Source: Teichococcus deserti
GTDB lineage: Bacteria > Pseudomonadota > Alphaproteobacteria > Acetobacterales > Acetobacteraceae
Length of the DNA stretch: 64,000 nt
Assembly (NCBI RefSeq): GCF_001982615.1
Contig: NZ_MLCO01000054.1
Coordinates: 21,611-85,610, forward strand
Direction of reading: 5' to 3'
The translations under genes and the position numbers were made by a program. This document shows, piece by piece, positions 9,588-17,972 of this stretch (position 1 is its first letter; each line of letters begins with the position of its first letter). The notes beneath the pieces were generated by a model. It saw only the letters and a program-made list of their open reading frames with translations, was not told the DNA's origin and did no database searches.

Positions 9588-9956
9588 GTGTTCTTGCGTA
9601 AGACGAACTACGGCAATGTGAATCAGCGGCTGGACGATGCCGCCAAGGCCAAGCGAGCGCTGCTGGAGGCCTTCAAGGCCCGCCCGGGGCTGGATGATGC
9701 GGAGGTCGCCGCCCGGCGCGCCGAGCGCATCGCCATCGCCGAGGCCCGCGACGCCCGCCAGGCCGCCAAGCGCGCCGAGCGCGAGGCCGAGCTGGAGCGT
9801 GCCCGGCAGGCCCGCGAGGCCGAGGCCGCCGCCAAGGCGGCCGAGCAGCAGGCCGCCGCCGCCGCCCGCGTCGCCAATGCCCGCAAGCGCCCGAGCCTGA
9901 CCGCGATCCTGGCCAGCCACGAGGCCGCCAAGGCCGCGCGCAAGGTCGGCCGCTGA
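9588..9956 (+). CDS. Small basic Ala/Arg/Glu-rich coiled-coil protein, DUF6481-like
   Basis: About 122 residues. The N-terminal part NQRLDDAAKAKRALLEAFKA followed by ARRAERIAIAEARDAR, and a long charged helix rich in Ala, Arg and Glu, resemble the DUF6481 family of small alphaproteobacterial proteins of unknown function. The start is uncertain: GTG at 9588 and TTG at 9594 are both in frame just before the conserved part, and no strong ribosome site decides between them. A rho-independent terminator follows ten bases after the stop, so it is probably a single-gene unit. Confidence 0.7.
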   Translation: MFLRKTNYGNVNQRLDDAAKAKRALLEAFKARPGLDDAEVAARRAERIAIAEARDARQAAKRAEREAELERARQAREAEAAAKAAEQQAAAAARVANARKRPSLTAILASHEAAKAARKVGR

Positions 9957-9965
9957 AGCTCTGAA

Positions 9966-9998
9966 GGCCCGGCGGGTCGCCCCGCCGGGCCTGTCTTC
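9966..9998 (+). terminator. Rho-independent terminator
   Basis: A perfect 11-bp stem (GGCCCGGCGGG and CCCGCCGGGCC, 9966-9976 and 9981-9991) with a 4-base loop is followed by TGTCTTCTT. It lies directly downstream of the small basic-protein gene. Confidence 0.75.
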
Positions 9999-10003
9999 TT
10001 GCG

Positions 10004-10240
10004 TCACTCGGCGACCAGGCGGCTCGCCCGGGCGGCCTTGCTGGAGAGCTGCTGCCCGGCCTCCAGGAGGGCGGCGAACTGCTGCGGCGTGCCGGCGTGG
10101 GACTGGCTTGCCCAGCTCGCGCGCGCTCGACCGTGGCGGGGTCCCGCACCGCCTGCCGGATGGCGCCCCGGCGCGGATGCCGGAGCAGCTGGAGCGCTCG
10201 AAGCAGCCGGTGCCGGAGGCGCTGACCGGCCCGGACTGAC
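10004..10240 (-). pseudogene. Frameshifted remnant of an unidentified small gene
   Basis: Two adjacent minus-strand frames look coding but are out of register. One reads GAIRQAVRDPATVERAR. Near 10115 the sense moves to another frame that reads SWASQSHAGTPQQFAALLE and ends LSSKAARASRLVAE at the TGA at 10006-10004. The joined product would resemble a short helical protein, perhaps phasin-like, but this is a guess. Either a real frameshift has inactivated the gene or there is a sequence error. No clear start was found. Confidence 0.35.
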
Positions 10241-10355
10241 GCGCCGAGCGGGGCCGGCGCCAGTTGTCCCCGCCTTTCACCGCTATCCACGTTATCCCCA
10301 TCTCCCGGGCGCCCCGGTTCCGGTTCATGCAGGTCCCAGGACAGAGGAGCTTGCG

Positions 10356-10619
10356 ATGGATTGGGAGCGTCAGACCGGCGTCCGCATCACCCTGAACGGG
10401 GCCGACGACGTCGCCGTGGAAGCCGCGGCCGGGGAGCTCCGCGCGCGCTTCGGCAACCGTTTCGCGGTGGTGGGGCGGCGCCGGCAGCGGTCGCGCGGCG
10501 CCATCGAGGTCGAGGGCATGCTGCTGGTCAGCGTCACCGCCAGCGAGGATGCCGGGGCCGCCGACCTGCTCGACCTGCTCTATGCCGGCCGGGCCCAGGC
10601 TGCCGCCGCCGCGGCCTAG
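10356..10619 (+). CDS. Hypothetical protein, 87 residues
   Basis: Begins MDWERQTGVRITLNGADD and ends in a run of Ala. AGAGGAG stands about seven bases before the ATG at 10356, supporting the start. The sequence GVRITLNGADDVAVEAAAGE suggests a short beta-alpha fold. No signal peptide, no membrane segment and no cysteines. I do not recognise the family. A hairpin with a T-run follows at 10661-10690. Confidence 0.65.
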   Translation: MDWERQTGVRITLNGADDVAVEAAAGELRARFGNRFAVVGRRRQRSRGAIEVEGMLLVSVTASEDAGAADLLDLLYAGRAQAAAAAA

Positions 10620-10660
10620 GTCGGGTGGCCTGCGGAAGGCTGCAGGCCCGCCGAACGCGC

Positions 10661-10690
10661 GGCTTGTTGGATCGCGCGATCCAGCCTTTT
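10661..10690 (+). terminator. Probable terminator hairpin between convergent genes
   Basis: A perfect palindrome TGGATCGCGCGATCCA (10668-10683) sits inside an outer GGCT/AGCC pairing and is followed by TTTT. It lies between the small hypothetical gene and the end of the EamA transporter gene. Confidence 0.5.
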
Positions 10691-10711
10691 CGGTGATCCC
10701 ACCGCGCGCCA

Positions 10712-11596
10712 TCACGCTCCAGCTTCGGCTGGGCGGCGCCAGAAGATCACCAGATTGCCGAGCAGCGTCAGCGCCAGCCCGGCGAGCCCCGCCGCGTCCC
10801 AGCGATAGCCCTCGAACAGGGTGGAGAGCGACAGCGCCACCACCGGGAAGAGCACGGTGGTATAGGCCGCGCGCGACGAGCCGATCCGCGCCACCAGCAT
10901 CAGATAGGTGGTGAAGCCGACCACCGAGCCGATCACCGCCAGATAGAGCAGGGCGGCCAGGTAGCGCCCGTCCGGCGGCGCCACGACCGGCGTGGCGGTG
11001 ACGGCGATCAGCCCCAGCAGCACCGCGGCGCCGTAGGCCATGCCCCAGGCATTGGCCGTGAGGGGAGCGATGCCGGCGGCGCTGTTGCGGCGCGACGCCA
11101 TGTTGCCCAGCGAGAAGAACAGCGTGCCCAGCGCGGCGAGGCCGACCCCCTTCAGCGTGGCGCCGTCGAGATGGACGAAGATCTCCTGGCCGAACAGCAG
11201 CAGCAGCCCGGCGACGCCCAGCAGCGCCGCCAGCAGGGTGCGCGCGGTGACGCGGTCGCCGAAGAAGATCCGCGCATTGACCGCGTTGTACAGCGTCGCC
11301 AGCGAGAAGATCACCGAGAGCAGCCCCGAGGGCAGATGGCCCGCCGCGCTGTAGAAACAGAGAAAGTTCAGGCTGAACAGGCACAGCGCCTGGGCCAGGA
11401 TGAAGGGCTGGTCGCGCCAGCCCGGCACCGGCAGCCGCCGCAGCGCCGCCAGCGCCAGCAGCAGGATCAGCGCCGCGGCGCCGAAGCGGTAGAAGACCGA
11501 GACCAGCACCGGCACCGGCCCGACCTGCCAGGCGATGGCGATCCAGGTGCTGCCCCAGATCAGCACGGTGGCGAGGAAGAGAAGCAGGTTCTGCAT
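10712..11596 (-). CDS. EamA/DMT-family transporter
   Basis: 294 residues with about ten hydrophobic segments arranged as two EamA halves. It starts MQNLLLFLATVLIWGSTWIAI, the usual first helix with the WGST motif, and ends in an Arg-rich tail WRRPAEAGA. These inner-membrane carriers usually export small metabolites or amino acids; the substrate here is unknown. It is divergent from an AraC-type regulator about 120 bp away, a frequent arrangement in which the regulator controls the exporter. Confidence 0.93.
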   Translation of the reverse strand: MQNLLLFLATVLIWGSTWIAIAWQVGPVPVLVSVFYRFGAAALILLLALAALRRLPVPGWRDQPFILAQALCLFSLNFLCFYSAAGHLPSGLLSVIFSLATLYNAVNARIFFGDRVTARTLLAALLGVAGLLLLFGQEIFVHLDGATLKGVGLAALGTLFFSLGNMASRRNSAAGIAPLTANAWGMAYGAAVLLGLIAVTATPVVAPPDGRYLAALLYLAVIGSVVGFTTYLMLVARIGSSRAAYTTVLFPVVALSLSTLFEGYRWDAAGLAGLALTLLGNLVIFWRRPAEAGA

Positions 11597-11714
11597 GGCC
11601 GGGCCCTAGCACCGCGGCGCAGCCCAGGTTTGCAGGATCTTGCGGCGGATGCGCCTTGCCCGCGCCCGGGCCGGGCCGCATCCTGGCGGCCTTCCAAGCC
11701 TTGCGGCGCCGCCG

Positions 11715-12593
11715 ATGCAGACCACGACCTTCACTGTCCAGGCGGCGCTCGCCGCCTCCAACGCACGCCTGCTGCACGGCATGGCGCTGGGCTTCGCGCG
11801 GGCCGGCGCGGTCTGGAGCAACAGCCATGACCGCGTCGCCTATCGCCGGCCGCAGGGCCACACGCTGAGCCTCTACCTGCAGGGCGGCGAGGGCACGCGG
11901 CGGCTGGGGCGGCAGGGCGGGCACGGCCATCCCGGCGCGGTCTGCATCATGCCGCAGGCGCAGTCCTCGGACTGGGAGATCACCGAGCGCTTCGCCTTCG
12001 TGCATCTCTACCTGCCCGATGCCGAGCTTCGCCGCGCCTTCGCCGAAAGCTTCGACCGCGACGCCCGGCTGATGACGCTGCCCGATCTCGCTTTCTGTGA
12101 CGCCCCCGTCCTGGCCGGCGCGCTGCGCCGGCTGGCGGCGGCGCTGGCGGCGCAGGATATCCTGGCGGCGGATGTCGCGGTGACCGAGGCGGTGGTCGCG
12201 GCGCTGGCGCCGGGGCTGCCGCCGGGATTGCCGCGGGGCGCGCGGCCGCCGGCGCTGAAGGGCGGGCTGGCGCCGCATCTGCGGCGGCGGATCGGCGAGC
12301 ATGTCGAGGCGCATCTCGACACCCCGCTGCGGCTGGAGGCGCTGGCGGCGCTGGCCGGCCTCAGCCCCTTCCATTTCCAGCGCATGTTCCGCGCCAGCCA
12401 CGGCGTCTCGCCGCAGGCCTGGGTGCTGCGCCGGCGGCTGGAGCGCGCCCGCACCCTGCTGCGCGGCGACACCGCGGTGGCCCGCATCGCCGCCGCCTGC
12501 GGCTTCTCCAGCCAGAGCCACCTGACCCGCGCCTTCAAGGCGGCGCTGGGGACGACGCCCGCCGCCTGGCGCGCCGGGCTCGGGGCAGGGTAG
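11715..12593 (+). CDS. AraC-family transcriptional regulator
   Basis: 292 residues. The C-terminal 100 residues form the two AraC helix-turn-helix units: LEALAALAGLSPFHFQRMFR and the second unit with ARIAAACGFSSQSHLTRAFK. The N-terminal part is a cupin-like ligand domain. ATG at 11715 is the first reasonable start; no clear ribosome site is seen upstream. It is divergent from the EamA exporter and probably controls it. Confidence 0.92.
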   Translation: MQTTTFTVQAALAASNARLLHGMALGFARAGAVWSNSHDRVAYRRPQGHTLSLYLQGGEGTRRLGRQGGHGHPGAVCIMPQAQSSDWEITERFAFVHLYLPDAELRRAFAESFDRDARLMTLPDLAFCDAPVLAGALRRLAAALAAQDILAADVAVTEAVVAALAPGLPPGLPRGARPPALKGGLAPHLRRRIGEHVEAHLDTPLRLEALAALAGLSPFHFQRMFRASHGVSPQAWVLRRRLERARTLLRGDTAVARIAAACGFSSQSHLTRAFKAALGTTPAAWRAGLGAG

Positions 12594-12638
12594 TTCAGGT
12601 CGGGCGGCGGACCCGGCCTCGCGATCCGCCGCTCCTGC

Positions 12639-13970
12639 TCAGCCGCCGCCGGTCCACAGGTCGCTCTCCAGCCGGGCGACCTCGAAGATGGCATCGCCGG
12701 TCCAGTGCTGCACGCCCTCGACCCGCTCCAGCCCGCCTTCCCAGAAATTGACCCGCCAGACGGCTTCCGAATTGCCGTCGCCGGTGGCGGCGGCGAAGAG
12801 CACGCTGCCGTCGTCCAGCAGCGTCGCGGTGGCGGGCAGGGCCTGCGGCGTCCAGCGGGCATAGGGCGCGATCTGGAAGGTGCCGGCGGCGCTGCCGTCG
12901 GTGACCCAGAGGTCGGCGCCCTCGAAGTCGGTGACCGAGAACAGCACCTTGCCGTTGCCGAGCGACAGGAAGTCCAGCTGCCATTCGCTCTTCAGGATGT
13001 CCTCGGCGATGGCGTAGGTGCCCTCCAGGGTGCCGTCGCTGACCCAGAGGTCGTTGCCGTACATCGGCATGACCACCCGCTCGTCATCCAGCTGCGCCAT
13101 CCTGTGCGAGCTGCCGCTGCCGCCGATGGCCTCCGGCAGCAGCAGCGTGGAGCCGGTCTCGCCGGTGACGCCGATATACTGGGTGGGCGCGCCGCGCGGC
13201 CCGTCCTCATAGAGGAAGTACTTGGAGATCCACTGGTCGCCGACGCGGTAGAAGGAGGAGGACGGCGCCTCGGGCGCATCCACCCGGTAGGTGCCCTCGA
13301 GGGTGCCGTCGGTGGTCCAGCTCAGATGCGCCACCTCCACCGTGTTCTCGAAGATCCGCTGGCCCGGGAACCAGGCGCGGCCCTCGCCGTCGTAGCGGAC
13401 GGAGAGGTTCATGATGCCGTCCTCGGGCGGATAGCTCATCAGGCTGCCAAGCTCGACCGTGCCCTCCGGCGTGCCGTCGGTCGCCCATTGCGACGCGCCG
13501 TAATAGGCGTCGCTGAACAGGATCCGGCCGTTGCCGAGGTCGTGGAAGCCGCGGAAGTCGGTGCCGTCCTCGCCCGCGGTGACATCGGCCAGCAGCACCG
13601 TGCCCCCGGCCGTGCCGTCGGTCACCCAGAGCTCGCGCCCATGCACGCCGTCATCGGCGGTGAAGACCACGCGGCCATCGGGCAGGGCGGTCAGGTTCTC
13701 CGGCCCTTCGGTGCCGTCGCCGGTGCCGATGTCGCGCAGCATGCGGGTGCCGGCCCCGGTGCCGTCGGTGATCCACAGCTCGCGGCCATGGATCTGGTCG
13801 GTGGCGACGAACAGGACCCGCCCGTCGGGCAGCGCCGTCAGGTTGGTGGGATCGCTGCTGGCGAAGCCGGCGCTGATGTCCTTCAGCAGCCGGCAGTTGG
13901 AGAAGTCGCCATCCGCGACCCAGAGCTCGTTGCCGCGCTCGTCATCGGCGGCGACATAGACGATGGCCAT
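12639..13970 (-). CDS. ELWxxDGT-repeat protein
   Basis: 443 residues made of about ten repeats around the motif ELWVTDGT (for example GNELWVADGDF, GRELWITDGTGAG, GRELWVTDGTAGG), joined by stretches such as NLTALPDGRVLF. These repeats are predicted to form a beta-propeller and are usual in large secreted or surface proteins. There is no N-terminal signal peptide and no RTX motif here, so the route of export, if any, is unclear. A GGGAAGAA sequence lies upstream of the ATG at 13970. It has no obvious operon partner. Confidence 0.85.
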   Translation of the reverse strand: MAIVYVAADDERGNELWVADGDFSNCRLLKDISAGFASSDPTNLTALPDGRVLFVATDQIHGRELWITDGTGAGTRMLRDIGTGDGTEGPENLTALPDGRVVFTADDGVHGRELWVTDGTAGGTVLLADVTAGEDGTDFRGFHDLGNGRILFSDAYYGASQWATDGTPEGTVELGSLMSYPPEDGIMNLSVRYDGEGRAWFPGQRIFENTVEVAHLSWTTDGTLEGTYRVDAPEAPSSSFYRVGDQWISKYFLYEDGPRGAPTQYIGVTGETGSTLLLPEAIGGSGSSHRMAQLDDERVVMPMYGNDLWVSDGTLEGTYAIAEDILKSEWQLDFLSLGNGKVLFSVTDFEGADLWVTDGSAAGTFQIAPYARWTPQALPATATLLDDGSVLFAAATGDGNSEAVWRVNFWEGGLERVEGVQHWTGDAIFEVARLESDLWTGGG

Positions 13971-14145
13971 CAGGGTTCTTCCCAGGGTGGAACGATCCCT
14001 TAGGGGAGACGCCGCGCCGGGCTCCAGCGGTTGCCGGCACTTCTCGCATCACCTCCGCGTGTGTTTTCGCGCGTTACTGTCCTGGCGAAAATCCTGCAGC
14101 GTTTTTTCTTGACGATGACTTGCGGAGGGAGGAACCGGTGCCGGA

Positions 14146-15033
14146 TCAGCCGCGCATCACCGCCAGGAAGGCGCGGAAGGCGGCGCTGGGCTGGCGGCGG
14201 CTCGGATAGTAGAGGTGGTTGGGCGCCAGCACCGGCGCCCGGCCCGGCAGCAGCGCGACCAGGCTGCCATCCGCCAGATGCGGCGCCGCCTGCGCCTCGA
14301 GCAGGCAGACGATGCCGAGGCCGGCCAGCGCCGCATCGCGCATCACGTCGACATCGTTGGTAACGAAGCTGGTCGGCACCGCCTGCTGCACCAGCGCGCC
14401 GTCGCGCAGGAAGTCCCAGCGGTGCAGCGCGCCGGAGGAGGTGTGGCGATAGCTGATGCAGCGATGCGCGCCGAGCTCCTCCGGCGCGCGCGGCACGCCA
14501 TGCGCTGCCAGATAGCCGGGCGAGGCGGCATAGACCAGCGGCATGGCGTCGCTGATGCGCAGCGAGACCATGTCGCCCTGCAGCCCGCCCTCGTGCCGAA
14601 CGCCGCAGTCGAAGCGCTCGGCGACGATGTCGACCAGCCCGTCATTGACCACCAGCTCGACCGCGACCTCGGGGCAGCGCTGCGCCAGGGTGGCGAGGCG
14701 CGGCAGCACCACATGCACCGCGCCCGGGCGATGCGCGTTGATCCGCACCCGCCCGGCCGGCCGGTCGCGCGCCAGGCCGAGCTCGGCGACACCCTCGGCG
14801 ACGCTGGCCAGGGCCGGGCGCAGCTTCAGCAGCAGCTGCTCGCCGGCCTCCGTCGGCGCCAGCGAGCGGGTGGTGCGGTCGAGCAGCCGGATGCCCAGCC
14901 GCGCCTCCAGGCTGCGCATCGCATGGCTCAGCGCCGAGGCCGAGAGGCCCAGCCTCGTGGCGGCGGCGGCGAAGCTGCCGGCCTCGATGATCTCGGCGAA
15001 GACGGCCAGGCCCGACCAGAGCTCGCGGTCCAT
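14146..15033 (-). CDS. LysR-family transcriptional regulator
   Basis: 295 residues: an N-terminal winged helix (FAEIIEAGSFAAAATRLGLS, then SALSHAMRSLEARLGIRLLDR) and a LysR substrate-binding domain. It is divergent from an aldo/keto reductase gene with about 100 bp between starts, so it likely regulates that gene and itself. The inducer is unknown. Confidence 0.95.
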   Translation of the reverse strand: MDRELWSGLAVFAEIIEAGSFAAAATRLGLSASALSHAMRSLEARLGIRLLDRTTRSLAPTEAGEQLLLKLRPALASVAEGVAELGLARDRPAGRVRINAHRPGAVHVVLPRLATLAQRCPEVAVELVVNDGLVDIVAERFDCGVRHEGGLQGDMVSLRISDAMPLVYAASPGYLAAHGVPRAPEELGAHRCISYRHTSSGALHRWDFLRDGALVQQAVPTSFVTNDVDVMRDAALAGLGIVCLLEAQAAPHLADGSLVALLPGRAPVLAPNHLYYPSRRQPSAAFRAFLAVMRG

Positions 15034-15131
15034 TCCTGAAGATCCTTCAGCAACCCATGCAGGGCAGAGGCCCTAATCGGCGCGCGGAAAGCAATGCATA
15101 TCGGCCGGGTGCCCTTGGAGGAGCCCCCCGC

Positions 15132-16223
15132 ATGCCGCTCGACACCTATCGCCCGCTCGGCCGCTCGGGCCTGCTGGTCAGCCCGCTGGCGCTCGGCACC
15201 ATGACCTTCGGCACCGCGCGCTGGGGCGCGGCCGAGGCCGAGAGCCGCGCCATCTTCGACCGCTATGTCGGGCTCGGCGGCAATTTCGTCGACACCGCCG
15301 ATGTCTATGCCGGCGGCCGCTCGGAGGAGATGCTGGGCCAGTTCGTCGCCGAGGCCGGCTTGCGCGACCGGCTGGTCATCGCCACCAAGTCGGGCTTCGC
15401 CACCGGGCAGGGGCCGCTGCAGGGCGGCAACGGCGCGCGGCATCTGCGCGCGGCGGTGGAGCGCTCGCTGAAGCGGCTGCGCACCGACTTCATCGACCTC
15501 TACTGGGTGCATGTCTGGGACGGCGTCACCCCGGCGGCCGAGCTGCTGCAGGGCATGGCGGCGCTGATCGGGGCGGGGAAGATCCGCTACTGGGGCCTGT
15601 CCAACGTGCCGGCCTGGTACGCGGCGCAGCTGGCGACCCTGGCGCAGGCGCATGGCCTGCCGGCGCCGATCGGCCTGCAGTATTTCTATTCCCTGGTCGA
15701 GCGCGGGGTGGAGAGCGAGCATGTCCCCCTGGCGCGCGAATTCGGCCTGGGGCTGGTGCCCTGGAGCCCGCTGGCCTATGGGCTGCTGACCGGGAAATAC
15801 GACCGCGCCGCCGTCGAGGCCGCGGCGCCCCGGCAGGGCGGCGTGCCCAACAAGGCCGGCTCCGGCGAGGCGCGCGGCCACCGGCTGGACGGCGACAATC
15901 CCTTCGGCGACACGCTGTTCACCGAGCGCAACTGGGCGATCGTCGCGGCGCTGAAGCAGCTGGCCGCCGAGGCGGGCGAGACGCCGGCGCGCATCGCGCT
16001 GGCCTGGGTCGCCGGGCGGCCAGGCGTCGCCGCCACCCTGATGGGCGTCAGCCGGGCCGCCCAGGTGACCGAGAACGTGGCCGCCCTCGAGCTGGCGCTG
16101 ACGCCGGCGCAGCTGAACCTGCTGGAGGCCGCCAGCGGGGGCGCCGAAAAATTCCTCTACGGGCTGTTCCGGCCGGAGCTCCGCAACCAGGTGGTGTTCG
16201 GCGGCGCCGCGGTGCAGGCATGA
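15132..16223 (+). CDS. Aldo/keto reductase
   Basis: 363 residues with the family pattern: GRSGLLVSPLALGTMTFG at the start, the catalytic region NFVDTADVYAGGRSEEMLG (Asp and Tyr of the tetrad), a Lys in IATKSG, and a His in YWVHVWDG. NAD(P)H-dependent reduction of aldehydes or ketones in the cytosol is expected. It is close to the YajO/Tas-type group. The start at ATG 15132 follows GGAGGA in CTTGGAGGAGCC. It is divergent from a LysR gene. Confidence 0.94.
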   Translation: MPLDTYRPLGRSGLLVSPLALGTMTFGTARWGAAEAESRAIFDRYVGLGGNFVDTADVYAGGRSEEMLGQFVAEAGLRDRLVIATKSGFATGQGPLQGGNGARHLRAAVERSLKRLRTDFIDLYWVHVWDGVTPAAELLQGMAALIGAGKIRYWGLSNVPAWYAAQLATLAQAHGLPAPIGLQYFYSLVERGVESEHVPLAREFGLGLVPWSPLAYGLLTGKYDRAAVEAAAPRQGGVPNKAGSGEARGHRLDGDNPFGDTLFTERNWAIVAALKQLAAEAGETPARIALAWVAGRPGVAATLMGVSRAAQVTENVAALELALTPAQLNLLEAASGGAEKFLYGLFRPELRNQVVFGGAAVQA

Positions 16224-16233
16224 CCCGGCTGAA

Positions 16234-16260
16234 GGCCGCGCTCAGCGCTCGGGCGCGGCC
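16234..16260. terminator. Possible bidirectional terminator hairpin
   Basis: GGCCGCGC and GCGCGGCC form a perfect 8-bp stem with an 11-base loop at the meeting point of the convergent aldo/keto reductase and hydrolase genes; it overlaps the last codons of the hydrolase. No T-run on either side. Confidence 0.35.
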
Positions 16261-17105
16261 TCCAGCGGCAGCAGCGCGGCCAGCGTCGCGTTGAAGGCCT
16301 CGGCCGCCTCGAAGGCGACCCAGTGGCCGGCGCCCGGGATGATGCGCAGCCGCGCCGCCGGGCGGAGCTCGGCGAAGAGGCGGATGCGGTCTTCCATATG
16401 GGGATAGGCGATGGCGTCGCGCTCGCCATAGATGACGTTCAGCGGCCGGTCGATGCGCGGCAGCACGTCGCGCACCGCGGTGTCGCTGACGACGCCGCGG
16501 CTGCGCAGCCGGGCATGGTCGCTGTTCCAGGCCTGGATGGCCAGCGCCAGGTCATCGATCGAGGCCGGATCGGCCAGCATCAGGCTGGCCAGGTTGGCGC
16601 GATGCGCCGCCACCCGCTCGGCGCCCTGGCGGTCGCGCACCGGCACCAGCGGCGTGGGCTCGCGCTTCAGCCCGAGCGCGCCGCAGCCGACCAGCGTCAC
16701 GCTGTCCAGCAGCCCGCCACGGCCGGCGGGGACATCGCCGGTGGCGACATGGGCGGCGACATGGGCGGAGATGACCGCGCCGAAGGAGAAGCCGACCAGG
16801 TCGGCGGGGACGCCGCCGGCCTGGAGGCGGATGCCCTCCGCCAGGGCGTCGGCGATGTCCCAGAGGCTGGCGCCGGCCGGCGGCGGGCCAGAGTCGCCGA
16901 GCCCCGGCGTGTCCGCCGCCAGCACCCGCCGCCCGCGGGCCAGGAAAGGGATGTTGCGCGCCCAGTGCCGCCAGGAGCCGGCGCCGCCATGCAGCAGCAC
17001 CAGCGGCGGCCCCGCGCCCCATTCATGCCAGACGATGCGGCCGGCGCCGAACGGCGTCTCGCTGCGGCGGGCGGAGGCTTCCAGGGCGTCGAGGGTCGGG
17101 TGCAT
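16242..17105 (-). CDS. Alpha/beta-fold hydrolase
   Basis: About 287 residues from the ATG at 17105 (MHPTLDALEASARR); an ATG at 17171, directly after the upstream stop, would add 22 residues and cannot be excluded. The oxyanion region LVLLHGGAGSWRHW, the nucleophile elbow GFSFGA (Ser) and the late His in IIPGAGHWVAFE are all present. It is the third gene of a tight operon with a TctC-type binding protein and another hydrolase. The substrate is unknown, but the context suggests a carboxylic ester or a ring-cleavage product. Confidence 0.9.
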   Translation of the reverse strand: MHPTLDALEASARRSETPFGAGRIVWHEWGAGPPLVLLHGGAGSWRHWARNIPFLARGRRVLAADTPGLGDSGPPPAGASLWDIADALAEGIRLQAGGVPADLVGFSFGAVISAHVAAHVATGDVPAGRGGLLDSVTLVGCGALGLKREPTPLVPVRDRQGAERVAAHRANLASLMLADPASIDDLALAIQAWNSDHARLRSRGVVSDTAVRDVLPRIDRPLNVIYGERDAIAYPHMEDRIRLFAELRPAARLRIIPGAGHWVAFEAAEAFNATLAALLPLEAAPER

Positions 17106-17171
17106 CGGCCGATGATCGCGCTGCGCCGCGGCGATGGCAAATCGCCCGGCCGGGCCCGTGGTCCGCGGCAT

Positions 17172-17972
17172 TCAGCCCTGCGGCAACCAGCCCTCCAGCG
17201 CCCGGGCGGCGTCTGCGCCAGGGGCGCCGAACATCAGGCAGTGCGGCGCCTCCGGCAGCAGGCGATGGGTGCCGCCGAAGAAGGCCGCGATCGCCGCATC
17301 CTGCCCGGCCGGGTGGCGTGCCGCGTCGTCGCGCCCGGCCTCCAGCACCAGCACGGGATGCGGGCGGATCGCCGCCGGATCGACGCGGATGCGCAGCGCA
17401 TAGCGGTCGTTCAGCGCCCGCGGGCTTTCGGCGCAGAGCCCCGCCAGCCACTCCTCCTTCAGCGGCGAGGGCGGCGCCCGCCCGCCCATCCAGCGCGCCA
17501 CCGCGACATCCTCCGGCGGCGGCGGCTGCAGGGACCCTTCGGGCAGCTCCGGCACGGATCTGACGCCTGGCAGGTTGCCGGGCGGCGAGGGCGCCAGCAG
17601 CGCCAGCCCGGCGCAGGGCGCGCCCGCCGCGGCGGCGGCCAGCACCACCAGCGCGCCCAGGCTGTGCCCGACCAGCAGCGGCGGCTGCCCGGCCAGGGCC
17701 TGGACCGCCCCGGCGGCCTCCGCGACATCGGCGGCATAGTCGGCGACGCCGGTGGTGGGTGGAAGAGGCGCGCCGGCCAGGGCGCCATGGCCGCGCAGGT
17801 CCAGCGCGGCGCTGGCCAGGCCGAGCCCTGCCAGCACCCCCCGCCATTCCGCCCAGCAGGCGGCGGCGTGGTAGCCGCCATGCACCAGCAGCAGCGGCGC
17901 GCGCCCGCCCCAGCCGGCGGCGGGCAGGTGCAGCAGCGCCTGCGACAGCGGTTTCCGCAGGACGGCGTTCAC
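17172..17972 (-). CDS. Alpha/beta-fold hydrolase
   Basis: 266 residues from a GTG at 17972 that overlaps the stop of the upstream tctC-like gene (GTGA), a sign of translational coupling; a longer frame upstream would lie wholly inside that gene. It has LLLVHGGYHAAACW, the nucleophile elbow GHSLGA and a late His in LPEAPHCLMF. Its last stop is followed immediately by the ATG at 17171. It is the middle gene of the operon. The substrate is unknown. Confidence 0.9.
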   Translation of the reverse strand: MNAVLRKPLSQALLHLPAAGWGGRAPLLLVHGGYHAAACWAEWRGVLAGLGLASAALDLRGHGALAGAPLPPTTGVADYAADVAEAAGAVQALAGQPPLLVGHSLGALVVLAAAAAGAPCAGLALLAPSPPGNLPGVRSVPELPEGSLQPPPPEDVAVARWMGGRAPPSPLKEEWLAGLCAESPRALNDRYALRIRVDPAAIRPHPVLVLEAGRDDAARHPAGQDAAIAAFFGGTHRLLPEAPHCLMFGAPGADAARALEGWLPQG

